DNA of 64,000 bases. Origin: Lunularia cruciata. Taxonomy: Eukaryota > Streptophyta > Marchantiopsida > Lunulariales > Lunulariaceae. This document shows, one piece after another, positions 10,435 through 21,079 of this stretch (the stretch's first letter is position 1; each line of letters begins with the position of its first letter). Position numbers and translations under genes: made by a program. The notes below the pieces were generated by a model. The model did no database searches. It worked only from the letters and a program-made list of their open reading frames with translations, and was not told where the DNA came from. The stretch covers positions 2,914,001-2,978,000 of the forward strand of contig OX419760.1 of assembly GCA_948567375.1 (NCBI GenBank), written 5' to 3'.

Positions 10435-13257
10435 ATGGGTTCCCATAGCTATAGTCACCCATCCACCTCTTTTTTACACCATGAAGAATTTTCATTTGCT
10501 GATAGGTGTGTAAGTAAATGTGTCCTTTTTGAGCGCATTGGTAATAAATGTTATAATTTGAAGTGTGTTACATGGAGAGGCATTGGATTATGCATTGGTG
10601 ATATTCACCAAACTACATGAATGTTGTTCTAACGTCCAAAAAGAAATCCTCACAAAGAAGGCAAAAGGAGGATGGCCTTTCCTTATGAGGCCGGTGTTGA
10701 TGGTGATTCTTGAACATTTGGCTTTAGGAGCCATTCAAATATGGGGAAACCTTACCAAGGAAGTGTTGCCAACTTTGCAACTACCCATATTCTAAAACAA
10801 GTTACTAGGAGATGGTAACATAAGTAGGGAGACAAACCATGAGTCTCCATGTGACAACCTTACTATTTTCTATCTTCATGAAGTGGACCAATAGAGAATG
10901 AGAAAACCTACTAAAACTAAGGATGGCCCTATCACTATGGTGCAAGATGAAAAATGGTGTGAACTTTGCAATCCTACAAAAGAAGAGGCTCCCTATAATA
11001 AGAGGAAGAAGGTGGCAAGCTCTTATAAGGGCGGGGTAACATCTCCAGTCAAGGTGAAGAAGAAATTCAAGGTAAGAATTTGGTCTTCCTTGAATAATGA
11101 AGAGGATGTTAAGTTCACCTTTCCCTAGAATAGAAAGTGCCTTTGAAGGGGCCTAGAGTGCTCTCAAAAAGACCAAAGTCTCAAACCACTCCTTTCAAGA
11201 GAAAAACTGCACATTAGGGAGAGGTGGAAGTCACCAATATTAAGGATGACTCTCCCATAACCCCAAAAAGCACCACAAAACTCCTTATAAGTTTGTTCAA
11301 AAATTGTGGGGATATGAGCGCCTCACTCATGTCTCGGGCCTTGACTATTTTTCAAGACCCAAGGGAAGAATGGCCTATGGGATCCCATCCCATGCAAATT
11401 ACATAGAGGTTGCATGAGGAGGAACCCATAAAATGAGATGCATTGGGATCATCAGCCCAAATCATTGATAGCCTGATAGAGGGTCTAGTAATTGGTGAGC
11501 ATTTGAGGCAGTGGATAGAATGCCCAAACCAAGCATGGAAGCTAGGATTAGTTTCCATGCAGACATAATTGAAGTGCAGGCATATGGCCCAAGAGAAGAT
11601 CATGGAGTTACTAGAGGAATGGGAATAATTCCTACATGAAAGTTCCCACAAGTTCCATGAAGCCAAACTTTCATAGATCCAGAAGGTAGACAAGTGGTAG
11701 ATGGAAGCTACCAAGGATACAACCACATTGGTAGAGGTAGAAGTCCAACTCCAACATTTTTTAGGTGAGAAGGCCACAATGGATGACCAATTAGCATGTG
11801 CTCAGTTGGAAAAACAGAAGAATGAAGAGGAACTCCATCTGATACAAGACCAAGCAAGCCATGCCAAAGAGGAATCCAAGCTGGCCCAAGAGAAATTGTA
11901 GGAACTTTCCATAGCTTTTGAGAAGTCTCAGATCAACAAGCTAAAATTCTTTTAGGTGGAAATCTCAGTTCTCAAGGTAGACAAGAGTAACTAGGAGCAC
12001 GTCCAAGAAATTTGTTAAGTGGAGTTGGCCTCTCCACGACTTACCATAAACAAGCCAAACAAATAAAAGATCTCCTCCATTATAAGGAGAAGAGCCGTGA
12101 AGAGCAAGCTGAAGTACATGCTCAACAGACTTCTTTAAATGAACTTACTATTCAAAATCAGAAGTTAGAACAATGGTGGGCCAATTGCTTTAGGTTGTTG
12201 CCCACAACAAAATGGAAGTGCCTTGGTGGACAAGGATTCTGAAGTAGAAGAGGAGGATGAGATCAAGGATGCCAACCTTGAAGGGCCTATCTTAGGAGGA
12301 GCACCCAAAGATGACCCTAATGATAAGGCCAAGTTGCCGAGCAAGGAGAGTTCCATATGAGGTATATCACTTGCTTCTAGCTTGCATTGAGCTACTTCCC
12401 CTCTTGGGCAAGGAAGCCACTCCCACTCTTCCCCAAAGAAAAAGATAGGAAGTAGCTCTCTTAAGATGGGACACATGGGAAGTAGTCCCTGTACACAAGG
12501 AGGCTATGGGGTCTAACATCCTTATGGAAGAAGGAACTACATGAATGTTAGACACATCAGTCAAATTTTTTTTGGTGATCAAAAAGTACCAACATACGAG
12601 GAGTACAGTGCATACCACCTATGTCATGGACATACTCAATCTGGTCACTAACAAGATTAACTGACACCACATTGAGGATGCCACTATTTTGGATTTGTTG
12701 GAGGAAAGAATGAGCCAACTAAGCCTTACAAGACCCGCAAAGAGTCTAATTGCACTACAAGACCTATCACAAGATCCAAGGAAAGAAATTGTGCCGCTAA
12801 GCCATGTCTCCTTGCACCAAAAGAGGAAAGGGAGTTACCCCATGAAGACCTCCAAAATCCCAAGATGGCTGGACGTACAAAAACCAGCTTGCTCCTATAA
12901 GCCATGGAACTAGTGAAGCAACTAGTAGAAAGTACTTCTCTACTCTAGAGGAAGAGTTCTTGTACTTCATGACTATCTTTGAAGCTCCAAAACCTAGAGA
13001 TCCCATAGAGACAATGGTTATCACTCTATATATGTTAAATATGAAGAGATAAAAAGTTGTGCATGGCACATGATAACCATATGGTGTCCTACTTTGCTCA
13101 TGAGGAAGTGCTAGTCTATTCTACCAATTTGGTAGGAAACTTGTACATAGTGCATTCTTTGAAGTTGTGACTCTTGAGCTAGCAACCTGAGTGATAGAGT
13201 GTGGGTCAGAGAAACACCTTAAGGAAGAATGTAGTAAAACTAGTTGGGATTGAAGAG
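10435..13257 (+). pseudogene. Decayed + strand frames, coiled-coil rich (unclassified element or accessory ORF)
   Basis: Successive + strand fragments (10435-10795, 10898-11406, 11701-12242, 12689-12913) read as one decaying coding region with stops and frameshifts. 11701-11901 is a clear heptad-rich coiled coil (LEKQKNEEELHLIQDQ, AKEESKLAQEKL). 10898-11128 is basic (KKVASSYKGG, VKVKKKFKV). 12238-12358 is acidic. I recognise no enzyme domain. Similar charge patterns at 21.9-23.4 kb and 28.8-29.6 kb suggest three remnants of one kind of long ORF, such as the accessory ORFs of some plant Ty3/gypsy elements, but homology was not proven by eye. Confidence 0.4.
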
Positions 13258-13262
13258 TGCTC

Positions 13263-13933
13263 TGGGAGCCGGTATGTCTCTCACTCAGGATGAACATCTG
13301 ATGGCTATTATGATAACGCACCATGGACTAAGAAGGTAAGGACTCCAACTCCATCATAGTCCTCCAAGGCTAACACTCCAAGACTCAAACTATTGCTCAC
13401 TAGAGAACTCAATGAAAGAGAGATAGTTGAAAATGAAAGGATGATGAGTACCTTATATACTTGTGAAATAGTTACACACCAAACTTAATAATTATTAGAG
13501 TAACTCAAGTTATAGACTAAAATTCAAATAAAGACTAAAGTCTAAAGGAATATCCATACTCATTGGAATATTCTCCTAAGCATGTGGTCTTATCTTGACC
13601 CAACCACTAAGTCAAGGATTCCTTCATATGGGCTATCCTTGGACTATAGAACAATCCAAAAAAAAGGCTTGTGGGTCCAAGAGTTCTCAACTCTTTCCTC
13701 AAAGCCAAACACCTAGGAATAATACCAAGTCAATGCACTAAAATCCAAAATAGTGGTGCTCATCTTTTCCACTTCCTCTAAAGTAATATCCCCTCTATCT
13801 TAGCTATGACTAAATTTAGCTAATCATGGCTAATGCAGAACCATCCTTTCTCTATATAAATAATATCTCTCAAGTACTTGTAATATAAATCTAAATATCA
13901 AAATAACACACACATGCACAAATAAGTGTTACA
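13263..13933 (-). repeat. 3' LTR of copy A (family I)
   Basis: Read on the - strand it begins TGTAACACTTATTTGTGCATG at 13933 and ends near GGAGCCCA at 13263. It aligns over its full length with 20400-21074, 44804-45492 and 58404-59110. The consensus terminus is TGT(A/G)ACACCC...GCTCACA. On the - strand, upstream at 13934-13948, lies GAGGGTAAA, a plausible polypurine tract. Confidence 0.9.
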
Positions 13934-13945
13934 TTTACCCTCGGA

Positions 13946-15205
13946 CTAAGATTGCACTTTGTCCTTGGAATGAAGGTCTCTCTGCCTTCTATGATATATT
14001 TTCAACTTATCATGGTTAATCCTATCAAATTTTCTTCTCCCCAACTCCTTGAGATCATAGATGTAATTTCCCCATACCTTCTCTACTATGAAAGATCCAA
14101 AGTACTTAGGCAAAAACTTCTTTTGCACTCTCTTGAATTGAATGGAATCAAACAACATTACCCAATCACCTTCTTGGAAGGGCTCTACCTTCTTCTTGCC
14201 TTACCTCTTGTCATAGCTCTCCTTTTTTTTCCTTTGGGCTTGCTCCACATGAACCATAGCAACTGTTCTTCCCTCCTCCAATTCCATGAGTTGATCTTTC
14301 ATTAACTTCTCTACATCACCTCTTTGTGCTTTCTTCAATCTCTTATGAATGCTTTGAAAGGTAGGAAGATCAAAGTGAATAGGTAAAGTATACTCAATAC
14401 CATATACCAAATGAAATGGAGAATATCAGATGGAAGTTTTCATGGTTGTCTTATACTCCCATAAAACTACATGAATCCTCTTTTCTCAATGATGTTTAGC
14501 CTCCTCCATTTTTGCATCTTTGGCCAACATCATACACAAGGTCTGATTGGTTCTCTCTGCCAAGCCATTGGAGTTGGCTTATAGGATGTAGTTACTCTAT
14601 GTGTGATAGAGACATGTTTTAGCATGGTTGTACTGATGCTCCTTGTAAACTCTCCTTGTCTATCAAAAATCAACTCCAAAGGGCATCCAAACCTATTGAT
14701 AAAGCATTTCATAAAGAAATCTACAAACTTCATCTTCATTCTTATCCCTCAATGGTCTAGCCTCAACCCACTTGGTAAGATAATAATTAACTACCACAAT
14801 GTATTGAATATTTCTTTGGTTTTTATTGAGATGACCTACAAAGTTAATTCCACACTTCTCAAAAGGTCCTAGCAATGGAATTGATCTAAGAAGTGCAGTG
14901 GAAGTAATTTCTAGCAAAAGCTTGATGAACATGCCAAGTTTTGCAATAATCAAGACAATCCTTGAAAATCCTCCTCCAATGGTAACCTACATCTAGAATC
15001 TTGAAAGTAGTCATCTTTCTTGGAAAGTATCTCCTACATACTTAACCTTCATAAATTCCTTTATGAGTAGGATAGACTCTTCCTTACCCGTTGCTCTTCA
15101 AAGTAGACCATCTACTTCTTGGTGAACAAGCATATCCTTCACCATTGTGTAAGGTCTAGATCTTGCTACAAGGGTCTTCCTCTCCCTAGCATACATCCTT
15201 TTTGG
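13946..15205 (-). pseudogene. Family I integrase, copy A, broken
   Basis: Pieces in order on the - strand are: a damaged zinc finger (around 14900-15010, YHWRRIF..CLDYCKTWH); core start at 14693-14953 (FEKCGINFVGHL, then YIVVVNYYLTKWVEARPL, with the first Asp changed to Asn); core middle at 14530-14739 (INRFGCPLELIFDRQGEF, second Asp kept); and the C-terminal region at 13946-14410 (MVYGIEYTLPIHFDLPTF, then GDWVMLFDSIQFKR and a GSF-containing module with VWGNYIYDLKEL). At least six stops separate these. No chromodomain follows before the LTR. Confidence 0.85.
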
Positions 15206-15209
15206 ATAG

Positions 15210-15791
15210 TTACCTCTTGTAACAAAGTTCACAATCTCTTTGTACTCCATTGAATCCTCTTGAGATTATCATGAGCTCCTCATCTGGGAAGGAATCATCC
15301 ATTGGTTCAACTCCATCATGATCATAGGCCCTAGATGACAAATCAAAATTTACATGTTTCTTTGCTAGCCCATCCTCAATATTGTGGTCATACTCAGGCA
15401 AGAGTATCATCCACCTTGCTAGCCTCCCTTCAACATTAGGCTTGTTGAAGATATACTTCAAAGCCTTCTGATCCGTGACAATGGTGACTTTCCGTCCAAT
15501 CAAATAGTGTTTAAACTTCTTGAGACCAAAGATCACTACCAACCCTTCTCTCTCCGTGATTGAGTAGTTATTTTCTGCTGAAACCATCTATCTACTACCA
15601 TAAGCTATTGGATAATCATGCACATCTTGGTCTAATTGAGATAAAGTGCATTGTATAGCTACATTAGAGGCATCAATGTAGAGGATGAAAGGCTTAGTCC
15701 AATCAGGTTTAGCAAGAATTGAAGCTACAACAAAGGATTGCTTGAGCTCTTCAAAAGCTTTGAGAGTCTCCTTGTCCTCCAAAATCACCAT
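15210..15791 (-). pseudogene. Family I RNase H, copy A
   Basis: ILAKPDWTKPFILYIDASNVAI marks the start (catalytic Asp in YIDAS). ITEREGLVVIFGLKKFKHYLIG carries the helix with the catalytic Glu, and VTDQKALKYIF the third acidic residue. The domain is readable as two frames divided by a stop at 15588-15590. It connects directly to RT upstream and a decayed integrase downstream, the normal Ty3/gypsy order. Confidence 0.85.
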
Positions 15792-15926
15792 TTAATATAT
15801 ACCCTTCTTCATGTAGATAGTCAATGCATAAACTTTGTTGGAAAATAAAAACAGGAACCTCCTATAGTACCCAACCATCCTCAAGAATTGGTGTAACTTT
15901 GTCAATCTTGAAGGGAATGGAAGGTC

Positions 15927-16544
15927 TTAGATTTTCCTCACCTTCTCAATATCAACTACTAATCTATCCTTGGAGATGATGTGCCCCAAAAGTAGACCTT
16001 CGTCACAACTAAAAATCCACTTCTTTAGGTTGAGTGATGCATTTTCTTCATCCAAGCATTTCATGACCTTGATTAGGTGCTCAAAGTGCTTCTTCTTTCT
16101 CCCATAAACACAAAAGTCATCAATGAAGTCTCTCATAAATTTCCCAATGAATGGTTCAAACACCTTGTTCATGAACCGTTGGAATGTGGCTTGAGCATTG
16201 AAAAGCCCAAAAGGCATGACCTTGAAAGCATAAGTTCCCCAAGGTGTGGTGAATATGGTGAGTTGTTGATGCTTTGGTGCAACCTTGATTTTCTTATACC
16301 CACTATAATCATCTCCAAAACTATATCTCTCATGACCTACAATCTCCTCCAAGATCTCATATATGGATGGAAAATGATAATAGTCCTTCTTAGTAACAAC
16401 ATTGAGCTTCTTGTAATCCATACATACCCAAAGCTTACCATTATTTTTTTTCACAATCACAATTAGAGATATCCATTCTAAATCCTCCACCTCAAAGATA
16501 AATCTGGCCTCCTTGAGCTTATCAATCTCCTCCTTCACAACCAA
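15927..16544 (-). pseudogene. Family I reverse transcriptase, copy A (longest intact piece of this element)
   Basis: 205 codons without a stop. Blocks in order: EEIDKLKEARFIFEVEDLEW, KKNNGKLWVCMDYKKLN, GHERYSFGDDYSGY (catalytic Asp region, normally followed by NQI, here KKI), TTPWGTYAFKVMPFGL, FQRFMNKVFEPF, and the active-site box FIDDFCVYG near residue 140. After it come the thumb region CLDEENASLNLKKWIFSCDEGLLLGHIIS and a stop. The active-site aspartates are present, but the loss of NQ in YSGYNQI would probably harm activity. The same gene is at 62947-63630 in copy B. Confidence 0.9.
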
Positions 16545-16651
16545 AGCTATTTGTGAGCTAGTGCAATGTTACTTTTGGTAGATTGGTCTTGCATGCTCCT
16601 CCACCTCTATCTTGTGCTCATCCAAGGTGACTTCCTTTAGATCCTTGTAAT

Positions 16652-17544
16652 TCAAAGCAAACACATTGATGAACTGGCGGAAATCTCCTCAAATCTCACC
16701 TTCTCTTCCTTGGTAATATTTGGACCATACTTGAGGGTAGATAACCTCTTCTCTATCTCCCCAAGTGTCAATGGTGATTCATCTGGGTCTTTCACAACCT
16801 CTAACTTAGATGAAAAATCCATAGCACACAAGGGATACACATTTGAATCAGAACCAATTCAAATTCATCCTCCTTTGTGGAAGTCTCATCCCCTATGCTT
16901 GTGTCCACACCTAAACATCGTTGTTTTGAATCTGATTCCCAATAATTAGAAGATGGTGTATCTGAATATGAAATGTTAGTAGTGTTAGTGATAGGAATTG
17001 TAACTCTATGGTTTGATGGCCCAATCCTCAAGTGCCCTTTGTCCCATTGATTAGTTGTGTGTATTGCTCTCAACCATGGCCTCCCAAGAATCAAATCATA
17101 GCTTGAATCCTTTTAGACTTAGAAAGTCATGAGATTTTGAACTCTCATAATTGTAACTACCACCTTATTCATCACCCCTATTGGTCAAACTTGTTGATTG
17201 TTTGCCATGCTCACCATAAATGTTGAAGGTCTAGAGAGTATCATGCCCAACTTCTTCATCAACTTCTCTACATGGCATTCACTACATATCTTCCATAAAA
17301 AAATGCATCATTGATGTTGTGACCATTCACTCTTACATCAATCTTTGGAGGTATATTCACAAGCCTCCCATGGTGCTCGTTTGGCATCCACTACCCCATT
17401 TGAAACTAGAACATTTGCTTTTTTCTTCTTCTTGCTCCTTGTAGAACTCAAACCACCTCTAAGCTCCTTTTTCAAGGTAGGATTCAAAGCAATCAGTTGA
17501 CCCATTGTGATGTTAGCCTTGTGACTACCAAAATCTTCTAACAA
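16652..17544 (-). pseudogene. Family I protease and protease-RT linker, copy A
   Basis: The segment homologous to copy B 61930-62830. 17338-17544 holds NITMGQLIALNPTLKKELRGG and EACEYTSKD. The active-site loop that reads VDGGS in copy B is destroyed here (about 17285-17310), the Asp being replaced. 16801-17094 carries MILGRPWLRAIH, the hydrophobic C-terminal protease motif (ILGxPWL), then an acidic spacer. 16652-16840 leads into RT. Confidence 0.75.
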
Positions 17545-17559
17545 ATTGTAGTTCCATTG

Positions 17560-18805
17560 TTACTTTGAGATCAAGAAGTCCTCCATCCCCAATTTTTTCC
17601 TTAGAGTCTTTGTTGTTGATGGTGTTGAGGTGCTAGTACAAGTGCTCATAGTAGTCTTAGGAGTATCCTTGCTAGGAGTAAATCCTTGAGAAGAGTGTAC
17701 ATCCTTTACAAAACAAGCTCTCTTCTTCTCTTGTGCCAAAAGCTCCAAATTAAGACCTTTGGAGTTTGAGCACTCCCTCTTCTTATACTTGCTCTCAACC
17801 ACATCTATGGATGCTATCTCCTAATTTTTTTTGGATCAGGAGCCACTTGGGTTTCACTACTTCCTTCTTTCCTTCTACTAGCTCCCTCATAACTCCTTCC
17901 ATGGTAAGTGGAATTTGGGCAATTCCTTTGGATATGATCTCTTCCTCCACAACCAAAATAATTTCTATTATTGAAATTGTTGGTTGGTTGTCCCCCTCTA
18001 CATGGATAGCTTCCATAACTCCTAGGCCCTCTCCACAAATTCCAATCCACCTCTCTCTTCTCCCATAGTTGCACTACATTGATCTTGAGATTTGCAAGTT
18101 GTTTTGTGATGGTTTGAAATGGATCTTTTGGTAGAGGTGCAAGAATAGGAGCAACTACTACTTGTGATGCAACCCTTGCCATTAAAGCATCAAAAGTTCC
18201 ACCATAATTTTAGCCTTGAGGAGGATACACAACCTTCTTCACCACTAAATCACTCTCATCCCTTTCCAAACTCTCTTCCATGCGTATTGCAATCTTGATA
18301 GCTTTGACCTTGGAAAAAGGTTTATTATATCTCACCTTGCTTCTAATCTGTGGTCTCAACCCTCCCACAAAATTCTTTGTGAGCATGGCTCCTATGATAA
18401 TCATAGTAGTCTCCACATCATCCCCACTCTTACTCAACAATATGCAAAATTTGGATTCTAACTTCTCCACTCTTTCTACATAAATTCTCACTTTTCTCTT
18501 CATTTCCTTGTTTACAGAAGGTAATCTCACTCATCAATCTCTCATAAATCTCATCTGGAAGAACATTCTCAATGAGTGATGAAGTCAAACTCTCCCAAGA
18601 TGCTTCTTGCCCATCTCTCCTCTGTCTCGTTTTGTATTCTAACTCATATCATGTAAGTACTGCATCCTCAAAGAAATCCGGTAATAATGAGCCCCACTCA
18701 TTCTTCCTCTTCTGATTTATTTCCTATGCAAGCTTTCTTGAAGTCTCTCACAAAGGTCTCCACATGTTCTCCATCCTTGCCAAAGAAAACCAAAAGTTTC
18801 CACAT
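17560..18805 (-). pseudogene. Family I gag, copy A
   Basis: The likely start is the ATG at 18803-18805 (MWKLLVFFGKDGE), matching the gag start of copy B at 60701. The capsid part is broken into several frames: 18210-18530 holds VEKLESKFCILLSKSGDDVETTM and GGLRPQIRSKVRYN. The nucleocapsid zinc knuckle lies in 17814-18182 (FGCGGRDHIQRNCPN) with its first Cys changed to Tyr. The frame then runs through 17560-17802 into the protease region with no shift, showing that gag and pol of this family share one long frame. Confidence 0.8.
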
Positions 18806-19037
18806 CTTACCCCTGCACTATCTTTCTCTTTTTTCTCAATGTTTTTTGTTTCTTTTCTCTCACTCTAAAATTAATAGAGTATATATGTTAATAACACCAT
18901 TTGAGAGTAATCCACCCTAGGGAACATAAAAGGTTCAGGTTGCTCCAAGATTTCTATAGCAACATCAAATCCTATTGTGTAGATTAATCAAACCCTCATG
19001 GATAGTTTATCCATAAGTTGAAAGATTATCTCCATCA

Positions 19038-19511
19038 CTAATCTTGAGAACTAGTTGATGAAAGTGGTAGTTTTTTTGTAGTTGTACTAAGACTTTCTCT
19101 AAGATTCTTCACCAAAGGCTCCAAAAATATTTTTAATCCACTATACTCATGTCCTTTTAGAAGTCCTTCCACTCCACAAACCTCACACAACTCTTTTGTC
19201 TTAGATCTCCTCCTTCCCAATCTTGGTGAAGAAGGTCCAACATGCAATCCCAAGTCATGTAAACCTCTCCTTTCTTTTAGTCTCTTTCTCTCAAAGGTCA
19301 ATGAACATGAACTTGCCTTATGTCTCTTCCCTCTACATAAAAATCACTTAGAATCACTCTTTCCTCCAAGTATTATATGTTTCTGGATCCTCTCAACACT
19401 CTCTTCAAATTCTATTCTAAACTCTCTTTTCCTCAAATCCACCACTACAATCCCTTCAAACCCTTGGGGAACCTTGCAAAGCCTCAACTTCTATGCTTGA
19501 TGACCCTCCAT
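19038..19511 (-). pseudogene. Family I CCHC ORF upstream of gag, copy A, broken
   Basis: Homologue of the intact ORF at 59995-60432 in copy B. The start is the ATG at 19509-19511 (MEGHQ). A TAG follows at codon 7, and the first zinc-ligand Cys codon is TGA (K*FLC). The rest aligns closely: KVPQGFE, VDLRKREFRIEF, HKASSC, then RLKERRGLHDLGLHVGPSSPRLGRRRS. It ends at 19038. Conservation of this ORF between two copies separated by 40 kb shows it belongs to the element and is not random sequence. Confidence 0.75.
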
Positions 19512-20399
19512 GTTCCCAAGATGAGTCTAAACACTAAAACATGCTTTTGGTTGCTCTCCTACTCCTCATGCATGAGATCTCAACTCTCTAAATTCCTGTC
19601 AAAATGTCACTAAATTCTCTCAACGGGTATGTTAAAGTCCTTTGAACATTTTTCCACTTGATCACAACCTCAAGGAGTCCTTCCTTGCAAAATTGCAGAT
19701 CTTTTCATTGAGCCATTTGGCCTAGGCACCTTTCTATTCAGCACACATATTTCAGATTTGGTCTAAAAAACCCCCTTACTTAAAAAACTTATAACTTCTT
19801 GCAAAAAAATGATCTATCTCTAATTCTTGAACCAAAAGTTAGAATCATATGCAGTACATTATCTTGAAGATTTTCAAAAAAATCCAATGAAAAACAAAGA
19901 AATGGAAAACTCTGTACAAAATTCTAGAGAGCGTGCAATTTGCAAGAATAGTGTACCTTACCACCTTCCAAAATTCTAGCTCAATGCATGTAGCAACCCT
20001 TACAATAATTTCAAATACATTTGAAATTATTGTAAGGGCTGCTATCAAACCTGTATCCCACCTAACAAATATTCCAAGCTATCCTCTATTAAAATTTCAA
20101 GTCCTGATCTCAAACTTGAGGTTTTGCCCAAAATAATCGCAATCTCCAAAATCTACAATCCACCTCCCACAATCTCTCCAAATTCTCTCATGTGTATATT
20201 GTGTACAATATTACCTTAAAAACATCATAATGATTTATAGGGTATAAAAATGGGTTCAAGTTCTCTAACATAAGTTCAGCCCTCTCTTCCCCTAATGTTC
20301 TCTCCAAGTGAGCTCTCATAGCCTCCTCTTGTCTAATATAGAATTGTAAGCAGAACATTATTTTGCCTTCTAGAGAGGTCTTGAAAATGGAACCAAAAA
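19512..20399 (-). other. Leader of copy A, with degenerate primer-binding region next to the 5' LTR
   Basis: Between the 5' LTR and the CCHC ORF. On the - strand, just inside the LTR, the sequence reads TTTTTGGTTCCATTTTCAAG; copy B has TTTTTAGTTCCGTTGCCGTG at the same place. Together they point to an ancestral primer site with a GCCGTTGCC core, as in Athila/Tat-type elements. At 19993-20036 a short AT-rich sequence forms a hairpin-like repeat of CATTTGAAATTATTGTAAGG. No longer ORF is present. Confidence 0.6.
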
Positions 20400-21074
20400 T
20401 ATGAGCTGGCCTATCTCTCACTTAGGATGAACCTATGATGGCTATTATGGTAGCACACCATGGACTAAGAAGGCAAAGAACCCCAATTCCATCATACTCC
20501 AAGGCTAACACTCCAAGACTCAAACCATTGCTCACTAGAGAACTTAATGAGAGAGAGATAGTTGCAAATGAAAGGATGATAAGTACCTCCTCACTCCTAC
20601 TTTATATACTTGTGAAATAGTTACGCACCAAAGTTAGTCATTATTGGAGTAACTCAAGTTACTAGGCTAAAAGTCAAAAGTCTAAATGAATATCTATACT
20701 CATGGGAATATTCTCCTAAGCATGTGGTCTTACCTGATCCAATCACTAAGTCAAAAATTCCTTCACATGGGCTATCCTTGAACTATAGAAGAATCCAAAA
20801 CAAAAAGGCTTGTGTGTCCAAGAGTTCTCAATTCTTTCCTCAAAACCAAACACCTAGGAATAATACCAAGTCAATGCACTAGAATCCAAAATAGTGGTGC
20901 TCATCTTTTCCACTTCCTCTAAAGTAATATCTCCTCCATCTTAACTATGAATAACTTTAGCTAATCATGGCTAATCTAGAACCATCCTTTCTCTATATAA
21001 ATAACATCTCTCAAGTACTTGTAATGCCAAAGTAAATATCACAATAGCACATACATGCACAAATGTGTGTTCCA
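20400..21074 (-). repeat. 5' LTR of copy A (family I), with TATA box
   Basis: On the - strand it runs from 21074 (eroded TGGAACACA) to 20400 (GCTCATA, from GCTCACA). A clear TATA box, AGTATATAAA, lies at 20601-20610 on the - strand at the same relative place as in copy B and in the solo LTR. Differences from the 3' LTR are scattered substitutions and small indels. Confidence 0.9.
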
Positions 21075-21079
21075 ATGCG

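Larger units (their letters stand above)
13263..21074 (-). mobile_element. Full-length, broken Ty3/gypsy retrotransposon (family I, copy A)
   Basis: Two near-identical LTRs (13263-13933 and 20400-21074) flank a - strand interior. Order from high to low coordinate: leader, CCHC ORF, gag with zinc knuckle, protease region, RT, RNase H, integrase. It is the same family as copy B at 58404-64000 and the solo LTR at 44804-45492. There is no chromodomain; the RT signature (FIDDFCVYG) and the GIEYTLPIHF segment past the integrase core place it nearer Athila/Tat than the chromoviruses. Flanks give only a weak target-site duplication (TGC shared between 13258-13262 and 21075-21079), so the ends may be eroded by a base or two. 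Every gene has stops or frameshifts. Confidence 0.9.

Noticed and set aside
11352-11777. 141-codon - strand frame
   Set aside because: Shadow of the + strand coiled-coil region. Composition (His/Ser/Trp-rich) is that of an antisense translation.
13258-21079. A clear 5-bp target duplication around copy A
   Set aside because: Flanks TGCTC and ATGCG share only TGC. Reported as uncertain.
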